Of a DNA stretch of 64,000 nucleotides, positions 1 through 11,084 are shown in pieces. Where the stretch lies: NCBI GenBank assembly GCA_034440635.1, contig JAOTON010001814.1:1178001-1242000 (forward strand). The letters are read 5' to 3'. This DNA is from Lepas anatifera. Lineage: Eukaryota > Arthropoda > Thecostraca > Lepadidae. A program made the position numbers and the translations under genes. A model generated the notes under the pieces. The model worked only from the letters and a program-made list of their open reading frames with translations. It was not told where the DNA came from and did no database searches. How positions within the stretch are numbered: position 1 is the first letter of the stretch; every line of letters begins with the position of its first letter.

Positions 1-466
1 GCTGCTTGGTGCGCACCATCCCTTGGTGGTGCTCATGTGCCAGCACCACCATTGACTTTTGCAGGCTTGAAGGATGCTGCTCGGTGTCACGACACAGCGC
101 CAATAGTCATGGTCTATTTTGTTCCGGTACTGGCGTGCCTTAACCTTTGGATCGGTAGTCTCCTTGTGGCTCAGCACTGGAAGTTGGAGCCGCATGCGCC
201 GCCCATGGAGGAGTTCCGAAGGAGACACACCTGTGGTGGTGTGCGGTGTGGCGCGATACTGCACCAGTTTCTTCCGGATCTCGGATGCCACGTTTGAGGG
301 GTTGTTGTGGCAATCTGCCAACCATGACTTGAGAGTCCTATTAAATATTTCCACGGCGCAGTTACCGCGAGGCCAGTACAGGGAGGAGCGGGGGTGCTTC
401 ATCCCTCTCTGTTCCAAGTAGTGTTCGAGCTCGTTACTGATGAATTGTGGGCCTTTCTTGTTGAAG
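1..466 (-). pseudogene. Ty3/gypsy-type integrase C-terminal fragment
   Basis: Translating the minus strand gives an uninterrupted frame of about 155 codons. It begins near 466 and runs off the window at 1. It contains the hallmarks of a retroelement integrase core: GPQFIS just after the usual second catalytic Asp region, a PRGNCAVE motif that contains the catalytic Glu, FNRTLKSWL, then GVSPSELLHGRRMRL. The Asp of the usual TDNGPQF is not visible because the frame degenerates to NKKGPQF and then meets a short tandem duplication at 478. The integrase would join LTR retrotransposon cDNA to the host genome. Only the 3' half is present, so this is a relic or a copy continuing beyond the left edge. 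Gypsy is preferred over BEL from the motif spacing, but the clade is not certain. Confidence 0.75.
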
Positions 467-479
467 CAATGTCAACCTA

Positions 480-592
480 TTTTACCTATTCTATGTCAAC
501 CTATTCACAGTATACTTGGGTATGTATGTATGTGGGTATGTATTCTACCTATTCTATGTCAACCTATTCACAATATACTTGAGTATGTATGT
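480..592. repeat. Tandem duplication, ~63-bp unit
   Basis: Two near-identical blocks of about 48 bases (from 481 and from 545) share ACCTATTCTATGTCAACC and end in GTATGTATGTA. They abut the broken end of the integrase fragment, so the array may have disrupted it. Confidence 0.7.
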
Positions 593-599
593 AGGAACG

Positions 600-2315
600 G
601 TTTGAAAAGTGGGGGGCCAACACACAAAACATTTGTACCCTGTGCCAGTGGATATATGCGCTGTACGCGGATTCTTCTAAAAAGAATACGCTTTTCACGA
701 GCATTTGCAATCGAGTACACATCTACTCGGCAAGTTACCCGCACATGGTTTCGAATGTCCGCGATTACCAGATCTTACTGTGGCTAGATCCTCAATGGCA
801 GTGTATCTTACTCGAGGATTGCGAGTTCATGATATATACGCATCGCACGAGTCATTCACTCGCGAGAGCCGGGTGCATCGCTCTCGCTACCCTGCGCTCC
901 GAAACTAGTCTCGCGTGTCTTTCCGAACTCGCGGTGTTCGGGTCGGGAATCCGCAAACCCCGAGTACAGTACCCTTGGCAAACGGAAGTGCGTCCGGTGC
1001 GTCAGCCATTCTATGATTCTAGCAACAGTTGACTGTGTGACGTTGACGTGCGAAGTGTTGTAACGTTTCGTTGCGGCGAAAGATTAGAAATGAGAGAGCA
1101 GAAGGGGTTCTAGTCCTCTTATTTGGCAAACTGTGTAAGCCCAACACAACAATACATCAGGAGACAACTTACAGGAGTAGGAGAGGTTCGGAACTAACCC
1201 TGGAATACTGCAGTTTTCACATGGGACGATGGTAAGTGGAGAACTCAACCGCCTTTAATGTGACGCCTTTGATAATGCATCACTATATCACGTGAAAGAT
1301 TACCATCAGCAGGGCCGTCACTAGGCAATTTCTGCTGGGGAGGAGGGACGGATCCCTGAGTGGGGATGACCGGGTGGGGGAGGGGGGGCTGAAGGCAAAG
1401 TTTGAACACATTCTTTTGCTTTTGAAAATGCTGTAGATGCACTTCACTCTCCGTCAGAATTGGAAGCAGTTAGGTAGGCCCACGAAGATAATGATGACAA
1501 AATGCTGAACACCTAAATGAATCCCAGATTTTTGGGGGTAGGTCCTCCCTAATTTGCCAGCTGCAGGATCACGCTCCCCCAATCCGCCCCTCCGCTTTCG
1601 GGATGATGACTACCTGAAACTCAAGGGAAGTGAGTTAGGTACACGCTACAAAATAGTTTATGACACGCTTCAATAGCAGAAAAAGGCCTGTGGGCTGCAG
1701 AGAAGCGCCGACGACGGATTTACTCGTTGGCATTACACGATAGGTGCGGGTACGCAAAAGGGGCTACTCGCACTGCGCGGATCAAGGAACTCGTTGGCTG
1801 CGAGTAAGTTACACGACGTGAGCGAGTTGTTTTCACCCGCCGGCAGAGTTTTAAAAACGTCTGCGGGCCAAAAGAACGCGCATGACGGGTTTACTCCATG
1901 GCATAGGGTAAGCAAGCTTTGTGTGAACCTTAGAGGGGGGCCATCTCGGGGAGGTCCCCAGCCCACTGGGGCCCATAACTATGAACAGTTTGAAATAGCT
2001 CCTTTGGTGTCAATAAGGCACGCGGGCATACTAGTTTGTCAATTGTTGTCAATTGTCAACTTCTTAGAAAACTACAACCAATGCTTTGCTACCAAATAGC
2101 TTCACTTCGCTAGGCCTAATCCACTTTTATCTGCTTATTTAATGACAAAAAACGGGAATACTTATTGAGGTTATAACGGATACTTTCTTTACAGCATTAG
2201 ATATTGATTTAGGTCAATTTTGGTCACAATAAATCCGCCTAGCTATATTTCGATGCCTAAAATGATAATTTGCAATTTGACTGCAAGTGCAATGTACTTG
2301 ATGGCCAGCTTTGTG
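600..2315. other. No recognisable gene
   Basis: Only short unrelated frames are present. At 1310-1400 there is a G-rich stretch (GGCCGTCACTAGG followed by poly-G) of the kind often seen at hAT-like element ends, but no partner end was found. Nothing else could be supported. Confidence 0.5.
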
Positions 2316-2534
2316 ATGCCGAGGAGGTGGGAGCATGGTGGTATAGTCGTTAGCGCAACCTTGCTTTCCTTCCACACTGCCGACCCGGGTTCAAGGCCCG
2401 GCAGCTTCCCTGAACAAGGAGCAAGCTGGCTCCCGAGAAACCCCTCCAATAGGCAAAGAATTAACGACGCCACATAACCCTGGTTTGATGGTGCGTCAAT
2501 GAGCCCCGAAAATTATTATTATTATGCCGAGGAG
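2316..2534 (+). repeat. tRNA-derived SINE, subfamily 1, complete
   Basis: An RNA polymerase III-type body has an A-box-like GGTATAGTCGTTAGCG and a B-box GGTTCAAGGCCC, followed by a unique body and an (ATT)n tail. An 11-bp target-site duplication, ATGCCGAGGAG, is present at 2316-2326 and 2524-2534, so the insertion spans 2327-2523. The 3' part is shared with the other SINE copies in this window. Mobilisation would depend on a partner LINE. Confidence 0.88.
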
Positions 2535-2639
2535 TTACAGCTTGCTGTTGATCCTAAGCACCATTCAATGTGCTATACCCTTTGCTCGATGATTCCATCC
2601 CTCTTCTTAAGCAGTACAGACTGAACTGGCTCTAGCCGT

Positions 2640-3030
2640 CACTTCCTTTACAGCTCTCTCTATGGCCTAAGTGTGGGCGGCAGGAGAAGTACTCTTCCTT
2701 CATGTGCTTCCCCATAAGCTCTAGTGACTTGCACTTGGTCAAGCTGCAGGCCATGATAAACTCGGTGGTGGCCTCCCGGTCGATTATATTCTTGAGGGCA
2801 GACGCCTATGTCTTGAGCCAGAGCATGACCCGCAGCCTGGTGGAGGTGTTCTCCTTCTCCTGTTCTCCTCTGATGGAGATAATCTTGACAAAGATGAACT
2901 TCATCCTCCTCGCTACATAGCATGGTCATCGGGATCACCTCGGTGTGAACGAACCATGCAGAGGAGCACACGGAAGGGCATGACATTCAACTGCACCACC
3001 TTGGGCTGGGTACGAAGGCAGGAGCGCTCG
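2640..3030 (-). pseudogene. Coding-like relic of unknown gene
   Basis: All three minus-strand frames contribute stretches that read like one frameshifted protein. One starts MFERSCLRTQPKVVQLNV and stops after about 40 codons. An adjacent frame continues with RRMKFIFVKIISIRGEQEKE, has one stop, and resumes with ASALKNIIDREATTEFIMAC and MGKHMKEEYFSCRP. The composition, with Cys/His and charged residues and no low complexity, is protein-like. I do not recognise the family. It may be a decayed host gene or a transposon ORF. A 108-codon frame on the same strand (2660-2986) is probably a shadow. Confidence 0.3.
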
Positions 3031-3059
3031 AACATGACTCAAGGGCTGACTCCTTGAAA

Positions 3060-4090
3060 CCCCTCCTATATCAGCTTAGGGACCCTAGAAAAGTTCATAC
3101 TGCCCAAACCATCTCAGGGGCGCTCAGGTCAGCTCAAGGGGCCCAGATTAGCTCGTATGGCATCAGAGGCCTGTTTAGGGGATCCGAAAAGCTCAGGGCG
3201 TCTAAAAATTGACTCATAGAACCTCAGATAAGTTTAGGGGCACATATAAGTGTAAGGGGTTTCCCTGGCAAGCTTTCGGGCCAGTTTGGGTTCCTTGCTT
3301 GATATTTAAGTTGCTGATATTTTTATATCCATTGCGGGGGGGCCATCACAGATAAGTGAGGGGCCAGTGGCCCCCTGCCCCCCCATTCATACGCCTACGG
3401 GTATGCAACACAGGTTTTGTCCACAGCAACATGGGATGCGTGTGCTCACAGAATCGCTGTGTCGAATTCCAATTGTTTGTGTATACCGTTGTGTTTTTTC
3501 CGCCGAAATAAGCGGACACAATCTTTTTGTGCCGGTAGCACCTCACGGCCGTGCTGCCGGTGCAAAACACATCCAGCGTGATTTGCTCACCCAAGGCGCG
3601 TGTGCTCATTTACCTGACACAATGACATCAGTGTACTCCATAAAACTGTGCTCAACGGAAACGCACATCTTCCCTTCCTTTGTTTTCAGTGTAGATCTTG
3701 CATGGGCTTTTCTAATTTTCCAGGGCTAAGTGTAAAATGTTAACTGAAAGGTTTACAATGGATACCTCATTGATGGTGGGTTTTCCACTCATGGTTCAAC
3801 TGAATTTTCATACCAACGTGCCAATTTAAGAAGACGTCTTCAGAGCATAGACTCGGACAAAGCTGTATCCACACCCCCCAACCTGTATGGGTTTTATGGG
3901 GGGGGTGCAGATCACCCTGTGATCACCCATGATTAGCTCACACTGCAGACATTTTGTGCTCTGAAATTAACACAAAATTGTCATATTTTGTTTTGGAAAC
4001 TACACAACAAACAAGTGTAAGACGGACATGCTGACAAACATAGGGATTGTGTTCATGTTGTATTAAAACTCATACAACGTGTTTTTGGCA
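3060..4090. other. No recognisable gene
   Basis: Between 3110 and 3290 short CTCAGG/GCTCAGGG words recur, a degenerate low-order repetition. 3335-3400 has G-rich and C-rich runs typical of a worn transposon end. No coding evidence was found. Confidence 0.4.
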
Positions 4091-5415
4091 AAGTTGAACA
4101 CTAATATATTCTGTTAAAGGTGTGGGCAATGAAGGTGCACCAAGTAATGTGTAACACATGATTTCCCGTTTCATGTGTGTACCATGCTTTTCTTGAGTTT
4201 TTAAATTGTGTCACACATTATTGTTGTGTTGAGAGTTTGGGCCAGCACACTATTCTTGTGCTGAGGGAATGTGTTGGCACATGCATTGGTTCATTGAGCT
4301 CACAAGTTTTGGTTTGACTAACTTACAAATTGCCTCCCGAAATGTGCTGCGTGCGAGGTACACAAGGATGCCGTGTTAACCCTCGCCTCGATGGGCGTGT
4401 TTGAACGCCGCCTCGGGCTTTTCCGGCGGCACGAAAAAACGGCGGCGCGAAGTGCCGCCGTGCTTGGCATTATCCTTCATCAATTCTGCAACTTTCCGCA
4501 AAATTTTAACGTTGGGTCATCTCAAATCAGGTCACCAGTGGAGGTCAAGTGACCTCACATAAAAATGTTGAGGGTGGCATAAGTCAGAAATGGGTGAATC
4601 TATCGGATTGAAACCTATACCACATAATGGGCCCACCAAGTGCTACAGCTTTCGGGACCTTTGGTATCGATGACCTAAGGTCAAGTACGGACCTCTCCAT
4701 TGGAAATACATGAAAAAACAAATATTGGGCTGTATTTGTGTAGATACAGCTGATAATACCTTCATCTTCCCCAAATCGTAGTATCCTGGGCCTCTTTCTA
4801 GGGTCATGTTGCAATTGTTAACCTGCAACCTCTGAGAGGTCATCTGGGGCTACTTAAGCAGTTTTCAGATTTAGGTCAATAACTTTGCATGCAATGATGA
4901 TACAGCTTTTACTGTGATATCAAAGCCTTCGGACTGCTATTTCGAGTCGATCGATATACATATTCACTATGCTAGATTAAAAAGTAACCTTGCCCTGACC
5001 TGAGGTCAGATCATTTTTGTGTTTGAACCTAGTATGATCATATTATACATCATTCGATTCGCCGTGACGAGAGGAAGCAAATGGGATCTAAAAATTATTC
5101 TAACTCAACTCTCTTAGACGCTAGAGCCAAAAAACTTTACTCAAAATTCCACTTTCTTTGACCTGTCATGACCTCAATATTGACCAGAGCCAAAAAGTGA
5201 CAGATATAGTTTCATCATGAATTTATATGAGCTATCCACCAGTGTTCGCGTTCTTTCGCTATCCCGCATAAGGGCCGAGTTCGAGGTGGGTGTTCAAATA
5301 CCCCCCACCAGGGCGAAGGTGGCTCGGAGACCCACCGGGGCGCGGGTTAAAACACGCACACTGCTTGTCTCCTATTTTTCTGTGTCAAATTGTTCTTAGT
5401 GTGGCGTCCGCGGCT
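4090..5415 (+). repeat. Repeat M copy 1, split by element A1
   Basis: The flanks of A1 (4090-4375 and 5351-5415) match, in inverted orientation, a continuous segment at 7690-8030. Shared landmarks include TTCTTGAG, GTGCTGAGGGAA, ACAAATTGCCT and GTACACAAGGAT before the TTAA, and TTTCTG.GTCAA after it. Copy 2 contains a single TTAA where copy 1 carries a 967-bp insertion. The class of the host repeat is unknown. Confidence 0.72.
4376..5350 (+). mobile_element. TTAA MITE family A, copy A1 (complete)
   Basis: The element spans 4380-5346 and is flanked by TTAA at 4376-4379 and 5347-5350. It starts CCCTCGCCTCGATGGG and ends CCACCGGGGCGCGGG, so the termini are imperfect inverted repeats of the CCC...GGG type seen in piggyBac elements. 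A GC-rich hairpin-like segment follows the 5' end (CGGCGGCACGAAAAAACGG). The interior is rich in GACCT/AGGTC. It has no coding capacity and needs transposase from elsewhere. A Kolobok origin, also with TTAA targets, is possible. Confidence 0.85.
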
Positions 5416-5808
5416 GTGAGTGGGAAGAGAATACGCGCATATGTCCCCGCTTGTATTATCCTACTGCAACTGGAAAACTATTATCCAGTCTGACAGTAAG
5501 TTGACAAGCTTCACCTTGATGACGTAATTTAGCTCACAATTTCCACGCTGCATTAGCCTGTCAGAAAGATATGACAACGGCAATATACCTGGATTTACCT
5601 GTCAACCTCTACGTCAGAGGTTTGCGTCAGCACGAACCTGATGCAAGACGAAATCCAGGATGCTTATTGAGTTGATGTCTAAAAGAAAGCACTTAATGGT
5701 GAGTGAATTCCCTCATCAATAATAATGTTTGAATGTGAGCTATGATGTTCTCGGATAGTCTCTTCAAAAGACAAAAGTTTCGTCTTCGCTATTGACAGAC
5801 TGGAGTTG
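5416..5808. other. No recognisable gene
   Basis: AT-rich sequence between repeat M and the mariner, with no recognised coding or repeat signature. Confidence 0.4.
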
Positions 5809-7094
5809 CGAGGGGCGGTCAAAAAGTTTTGCGAACTGGTAGGGAAAAGTAAAGGAAGGGGGATAGCTGCATGTGGGGGTGTTAGGTCAAGTTATGATAA
5901 GTCACGACCTGCCGCCGCTCACACGTGCCTCGTATATCTTAGAAGCAGTAGCTGATTGCATATCTCTAAGCAGGAATTCCTCAGGAATGGAGAAGATAGA
6001 GCACCGCGCAGCGATCAATTTTTTTACCAAGGAAGGCAACAATACGAAACAGATCCATGAACGCATGGTTGCAGTGTACACCGACACCGCCCCTTCCTTT
6101 GCAACCATTGTTCGCTGGAATAGGGAGTTTCTCCATGACCGTGAGTCCCTCGAAGATGACTCCCGTCAAGGATGCCCCTCAGACGTGACCATCGAGGACA
6201 ATGTGGGTCGTGTGGAGAGGATGATCCTCGAAAATCGACAGATGAAGTTCGAAGAAATTGGGCTATGACTTAGAGTATCTCATGGAATTGTTTTCACCAT
6301 CATCCACGAGAATTTGGCCATGACCAAGGTCTCGCCCTGTTCGGTCCCAACAAACCTCACGCCCCAGGATTGACTGCAACGCCTTCGAAGTTCGGAGGAG
6401 CTGCTGCTCCTGCACAACCAAGACCCGGCGGGATTTGAGTAACGCATAGTGACCGGTGATGAAACGTGGGTCCTTCACTGGGATCCCGAGACCAGGCTGG
6501 AAAGCTTGACCTGGAAGCACAAGGGTTCTCCAACCCCCGTCAAGTTTCGGACCCAACCCTCAGCCGGGAAGGTATGGCCACCATATTCTGGGATTCTGAG
6601 GGATTGTGGACTATGCGCTTCGTGGAAGGACCATCCTAGGCAAATATTACGCTGAGGAACTCGCTCAGCTGAACCAGTGCATCCGTCAGAAGCGGCGCGG
6701 CAAGTTGACACGTGGTATACTGCTCCTCCACGACAACGCCCCAGTCCACAAGGCCAAAGTTACACAAGCTGCCCTGCGCAAGTGCGGATTCGAGGAGCTC
6801 AACCATACCCCCTACAGTTCAGATCTGGCCCCAAGCGACTAATTTTTGTTGCATCATCTCAAGTCTGCACTGCGTGCGTGCCAGTTTGAGGACAATGAAG
6901 ACGTCCAGTACGCCCTCCAGGAGTGGATCAAACAGCAGTCGGGAGATTTCTGGCTGACAGGAATTCAAAGCCCGAGGGAGAAGTCCCGCACGCGCATCGA
7001 AGTCAAAATGGGTTAAATTGAGAAGCAATAAAACATTTGTCCTCCTATCTGATTTCTTTATACCCGAATCGCAAAACTTTTTGACCGCCCCTCG
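5809..7094 (+). mobile_element. mariner transposon, complete ends, dead ORF
   Basis: The 26-bp terminal inverted repeats at 5809-5834 and 7069-7094 are perfect (CGAGGGGCGGTCAAAAAGTT and on to GCGA). The 1286-bp length is typical of mariner. The expected TA target duplication is TA on the right (7095-7096) and TG on the left, one mutation from TA. Perfect ends combined with a badly broken ORF suggest either cross-mobilisation as a non-autonomous copy or a selected or recent terminus. Confidence 0.93.
5987..7016 (+). pseudogene. mariner transposase (D,D34D) pseudogene
   Basis: The cut-and-paste transposase begins MEKIEHRAAINFFTKEG. An N-terminal helix-turn-helix region follows (ATIVRWNREF, ESLEDDSRQGCPS). 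The catalytic triad is recognisable: Asp in VTGDETWV (6458-6460), Asp in LLHDNAPVHKA (6732-6734) and Asp in LAPSD (6837-6839). The last two are separated by exactly 34 codons, the D,D34D signature. In-frame stops occur at 6266, near 6370 and at 6440, and a Tyr-to-stop change follows the third Asp at 6840. Frameshifts lie near 6570 and 6600. The start is chosen at 5987 because the family begins there. Upstream open codons back to 5873 are untranslated element sequence. Confidence 0.93.
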
Positions 7095-7273
7095 TACCTG
7101 AACATTGCATCCCAGCACCTGGCTTATTTCGACAAATCGTTTCGGCTTATTCGACTGGGGGGAGCTGAAAGACTAGAAAAGTATCAGCTACGACATCGAA
7201 GATTAATGACAGGCAATATGGGAACAATCGTAACAGGGTAAAACCATCCTACTGTCCTCTACTCTTGTACCAA

Positions 7274-7468
7274 ATTTGAACCAGGGGAATGGGTGGCTTA
7301 GTAGTTTACTATTCTATAGCATCAAAATTTCCCAAGCCACCAGTCCCGAGTTCATGTCCCGGCGGAGCCTCTGAATACGTCGCTTCAAATCCCTCTCAAC
7401 AGAGCGAGAGGTGGTGACACCGCATAATCTTGGTAGTTGGTGCGTCTTTGAACCCCAGCAATTATTTA
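7274..7468 (+). repeat. tRNA-derived SINE, diverged copy
   Basis: Starts AGGGGAATGGGTGGCTTAGTAG (A box), has a B-box-like GAGTTCATGTCCCGGCGGAG, then GCCTCTGAATACGTCG and the shared 3' end GGTAGTTGGTGCGTC with an ATTATTT tail. No clear target duplication is visible. It belongs with the copies at 30601 and 40398. Confidence 0.8.
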
Positions 7469-7689
7469 AGCTTGACCATATCCATGAGTTAGTGCGTCGC
7501 AGGGGACTTACCTCTCACCTTTACAGGGGAAGGGAGCTGTTGCACCACTCCCTAAGGTTTTTCGAGGAGTTCAAAAGCGTCCTTCAGGTTAGGTTTCAAA
7601 GTCTAGCAGTACTCATTGTGCGTGTTTTCCGAAACAAGTTGTTCAGCTTTTATGTCAGTCAACGATTCATTTGGACGCCAGGTCACGTT

Positions 7690-8030
7690 TTCAGCCCAAT
7701 TCAATGTTGCACACTGAAAACAGCTTGACGCAGAAATATCGCACATAAGCACAATGTGCAAGTGTTAACGCGCGGTATCCTTGTGTACCTTGCATGCAAA
7801 CTTTTTGGTAGGCAATTTGTGAGTCAGTCAAGACGAAAATTGTGTGCTCAATCAATCAAGTATATCGTGTACAAACATTTCCCTCAGCACCACAAGGGTG
7901 TGCCTATTTAAACTCGCAGTACATTAATCACGTCTGATTCAATTAAAAAGCTCAAGAAGAGCACGTTACACAAATGAAAAGGGATGCTAATCATGTGTTA
8001 CCAGAGCCATGTGTTACCAATGCGCTACTT
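7690..8030 (-). repeat. Repeat M copy 2, paralogous empty site for A1
   Basis: Reverse-complement homologue of the flanks of A1. The single TTAA at 7765-7768 corresponds to the insertion site of A1. See repeat M copy 1. Confidence 0.7.
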
Positions 8031-8084
8031 CAGACCACTACTCCGCTACTCCACTACTTGCGACGTTGGGTGTCACGAAATTTT

Positions 8085-8800
8085 TATCGGTGTTCATGGA
8101 TTGGCTCAGAGTATTTGCTGCTGACCTTCTAGGCTCACCTCCAACATACTTTGACCTTTAATTACCTGTAATGACCGTGACCTAGCGTGGTCTCTGCGAT
8201 AACTAATACATGTACTGTTCATATGCTAACGACTAGTTTTTAATATAACCATATTTGGGGAGGGGCGAAAACACCTTTGCATGTTATTGTTAGAGCTGAA
8301 TTCGAATACAGCATCCAAAACTACCTCAGTGACCTTTGTGACCTCAGTGACTTACCGGTTAGTGACCTGTGACGCTTAATCCCATCTCACGCGATACCAA
8401 GACGGTTCACATAGGTTTAAAGTACATACTTGACGTCGCTATTATACCAAATGCATTCCGGTATCTTATCTTGTTAAGAGGTTGAAGGTACAAACCATTT
8501 CGAAATCCGTTACCTTTGATAACCTCTCGTGACCTTAATGTGACTTGACCTCAAAATAGATGCCAGCGTAACAATTTTTATTTTCAAGAGCTTTCGCATA
8601 AAGTTTTGAAACTTGATCTAGCTCTTCTAGAAGCCGAACTATGCCCTAGTTTTGTCCCCTTCATATTAGAAGACCATAATCACCTTACATGGGTTTGAAA
8701 AGAACGTCATAAATCGCTGACCTGACCTAACCTGATGCCAATTTTCGGTAATAATCTGTCAAATAAATCACTCTACAGGTTTGCAAAGTGATGCGCCTCC
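8085..8800. repeat. Unassigned GACCT-rich dispersed sequence
   Basis: Repeated TGACCT/GTGACC words (for example ACCTCAGTGACCTTTGTGACCTCAGTGAC at 8321-8350) resemble the interiors of families A, D and K. No TTAA-flanked termini were found. Probably an old relic of the same superfamily. Confidence 0.4.
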
Positions 8801-9780
8801 AACTTTAATCGTCCCGGAATTTTTTTTAACTTGAGAAGTTTCAGATTGAACCCCAGGCGGTAAAGGACTAAAACTGATGAAATTGTGAATCCCTTCTATG
8901 AAACCCTTCTTCAAAAATCCGGACTAGGAGTCCTAAAAAAACCAAGCTGTCAGTAATGAATCCCCTCAGGTTGCAGGGGAATAGGAATGCGAAATACGGC
9001 GACATAGAAACGTTTTACGGAAACACAAAAGTAGGAATGCGGCCTTTGTATCCCTATGTTCCAGCATAACTATTCTGATAATAGACTTGCCTTGAATAAA
9101 GGACGCATAACGACCGAAATATATAGGTTTCCTTGCGAAAATAGATAAAACAAAGAATAACCTTAAACTGAAAAAAATATTTTTTCCTTCTTCATACATT
9201 TTTGCCGCAAACATGGCCTCGCTAACGACAAAGAAATAAAAACCGAATGCTTACTAGAAATTACATATTTCGTTTATGTAAAGCATTGCCAACCCAAACA
9301 TAATGTCGGCCTTCAGATTGAAGGCTCGTCTCAGTGTGAAAACATTGACTTGGACGTGAATTGCACGTAAATGCCTTTGGCGTGGTATTTCGTTAATACT
9401 GCTTCATTTTCAGTTGCTGCCTGCGCCACGACCTGTGTTACCGAAGCCTGAAGAGGAACCAATGCAGCAGCACCTGGCTGAGCATCTACATCATCCGCTA
9501 CACGTGGAGCCACAACAACAGAGCTGTCACCTGCAGTGAGTCCAAACATGACACTGGCATTGCTTTCAAAACCGTTATCCATACATGCATACATACATCA
9601 CAGACGGATCCAAGAAGGGAGCGAAGGGGGCCGTTTCCCCCTTCAGAGCCAAGGGCCGATGTTGGCGCCGAGGGTGTCCGTCATCGGCCACACCTTGGCT
9701 ACCAACAGTCAATGCTAGACCAAAACGCAGACAACAGAACCTTCCAAGCTGGCCTTTTCCATTCTGAGCCACCCGTAATT
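8800..9780. other. No recognisable gene
   Basis: Mixed-composition sequence with no protein motif or repeat structure I could support. Confidence 0.4.
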
Positions 9781-9789
9781 TTGAATCAG

Positions 9790-10375
9790 CTTCGCCTGGC
9801 ATACCATTGGGCGCCCCACTTGAAATGGACCGGCCTTATCCTTTTTTTGGCCGCCCTCTTATTTGTGGTTGGGTGTCTACATTTTACAATTGGTCGCCAT
9901 TTTTCAGCCTTGGGGTGACTCACTGCAACATGGAAAAACTTCACCCGCGTTTGGTTACCCCCTTCTGCATTATTATTTGCCCCTTCTTCACTATTGGCCG
10001 CTCTTTTGCAGCCTCAGCGCTCCCTACTTCAAGGTGAATCGCCCTTACTCACTTCAGGTCGCCCTCTATCTTGTGCCTGGGGGCCTCCTGTTTCACGGTT
10101 GCCCTCCATTTTTCAGCCCTTGGGCAGCTACTGCAATGCGGACCGCCCTCTAGTGCATGACTGTGCGCCCATTCTCCACTCTTCACCGCTATTTTACAGC
10201 CTTGGGGCGCCGCACTTCAACATGGACCACCCTCATTTGCCTCTGGGGTATATCAGGGGATGGTCGCCCGGTTTTGACGATTTGCCGCCCCTTCTCAGCT
10301 CTAAGGTACCCCGCTACAACATGGACCGCACTCATCCACTTTAAGTTGCCCTCTTCTGCATGATTGTTCGCCTCT
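9790..10375 (+). repeat. Degenerate ~100-bp tandem array, ~6 units
   Basis: The phrase CAGCCTTGGGGYGC..CA..TTCAACATGGACC recurs at about 9905, 10009, 10115, 10198 and 10297, with a weaker unit near 9810. Each is followed by CGCCCT or similar. Spacing is 83-106 bp. The array is C-rich and strongly diverged. Confidence 0.65.
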
Positions 10376-10376
10376 T

Positions 10377-10399
10377 CAGAGGTGCAGAAAGTATGCTGG
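10377..10399 (+). repeat. Orphan hAT terminal repeat
   Basis: CAGAGGTGCAGAAAGTATGC and the next three bases are identical to the first 23 bases of the hAT element at 49390. The similarity then stops abruptly, so this is a truncated end or a related short element. Confidence 0.65.
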
Positions 10400-10804
10400 T
10401 AAGCGACAAGTGACACCCTATCTCGTCTCAGCTCCTGCATTTTTCGATTTCTTTCGAAACTCTTCGCCTCCAAAATGTCAAGTCCCAAGTCTGGAAACGG
10501 GCATAGGGTACTACGATTTGGAGAACGATGAATTATTCTAAGCTGTATCTGCATAAACAGGCCTATTTTCGCCCAATTTCCGTTTTCCCAATGCATGGAG
10601 AGGGCATGATCCGTGTCTGACCCTAAGTTATCGATATGAAAAATATCAGAATATATTTTGCAGTACTCGGTGGGCCCATTATGCGATATGAATTTCAATT
10701 TGATAGATTAACACCCGCGCTGGAGAGGGGTCACTAACGCGCACTGGACGGGGCCTGGTAGGCCCCTAAGATATCGGAAACTAAGAGGCGTAGAAAAACG
10801 CCCG

Positions 10805-10824
10805 TTAGGTTAGGTTAGGTTAGG
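10805..10824 (+). repeat. (TTAGG)4 interstitial telomere-like array
   Basis: Four perfect TTAGG pentamers followed by AATAGG, inside MITE D1 near its end. TTAGG is the usual arthropod telomeric unit. At this length it is a microsatellite, not a telomere. The same place in D2 lacks it. Confidence 0.8.
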
Positions 10825-11084
10825 AATAGGGTGATCTGTATCATAGCCAATTTTCATTGACCTAGGTCAATATCTTCGAGGTCAAACGAGGTCATAAGGT
10901 CAAATCTTAGCCGTGCTGATGACCTATTGGAAAATACAGTGACTTTGTGGAAAAAGACGGAAATAAGCTTAAGACGGACCAGGGTCATAGATGGAAAGTC
11001 TCAAAGAATGTACAATTCTGGAGTTAAGGTCATTCAAGGGCATTAACCTATGAGATCACAGTATGGTATACTACCCATATTGTT

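Noticed and set aside
1..421. Plus-strand frames of 86 and 100 codons
   Set aside because: Shadows of the minus-strand integrase frame.
3346..3729. Overlapping frames of 87 and 120 codons
   Set aside because: Opposite-strand overlap without motifs. Composition is not coding-like.
10189..10698. 169-codon minus-strand frame
   Set aside because: It runs from the degenerate tandem array into MITE A2 and has no homology to itself in other A copies as protein.
10805..10824. Telomere or chromosome end
   Set aside because: Only four TTAGG units inside a MITE.
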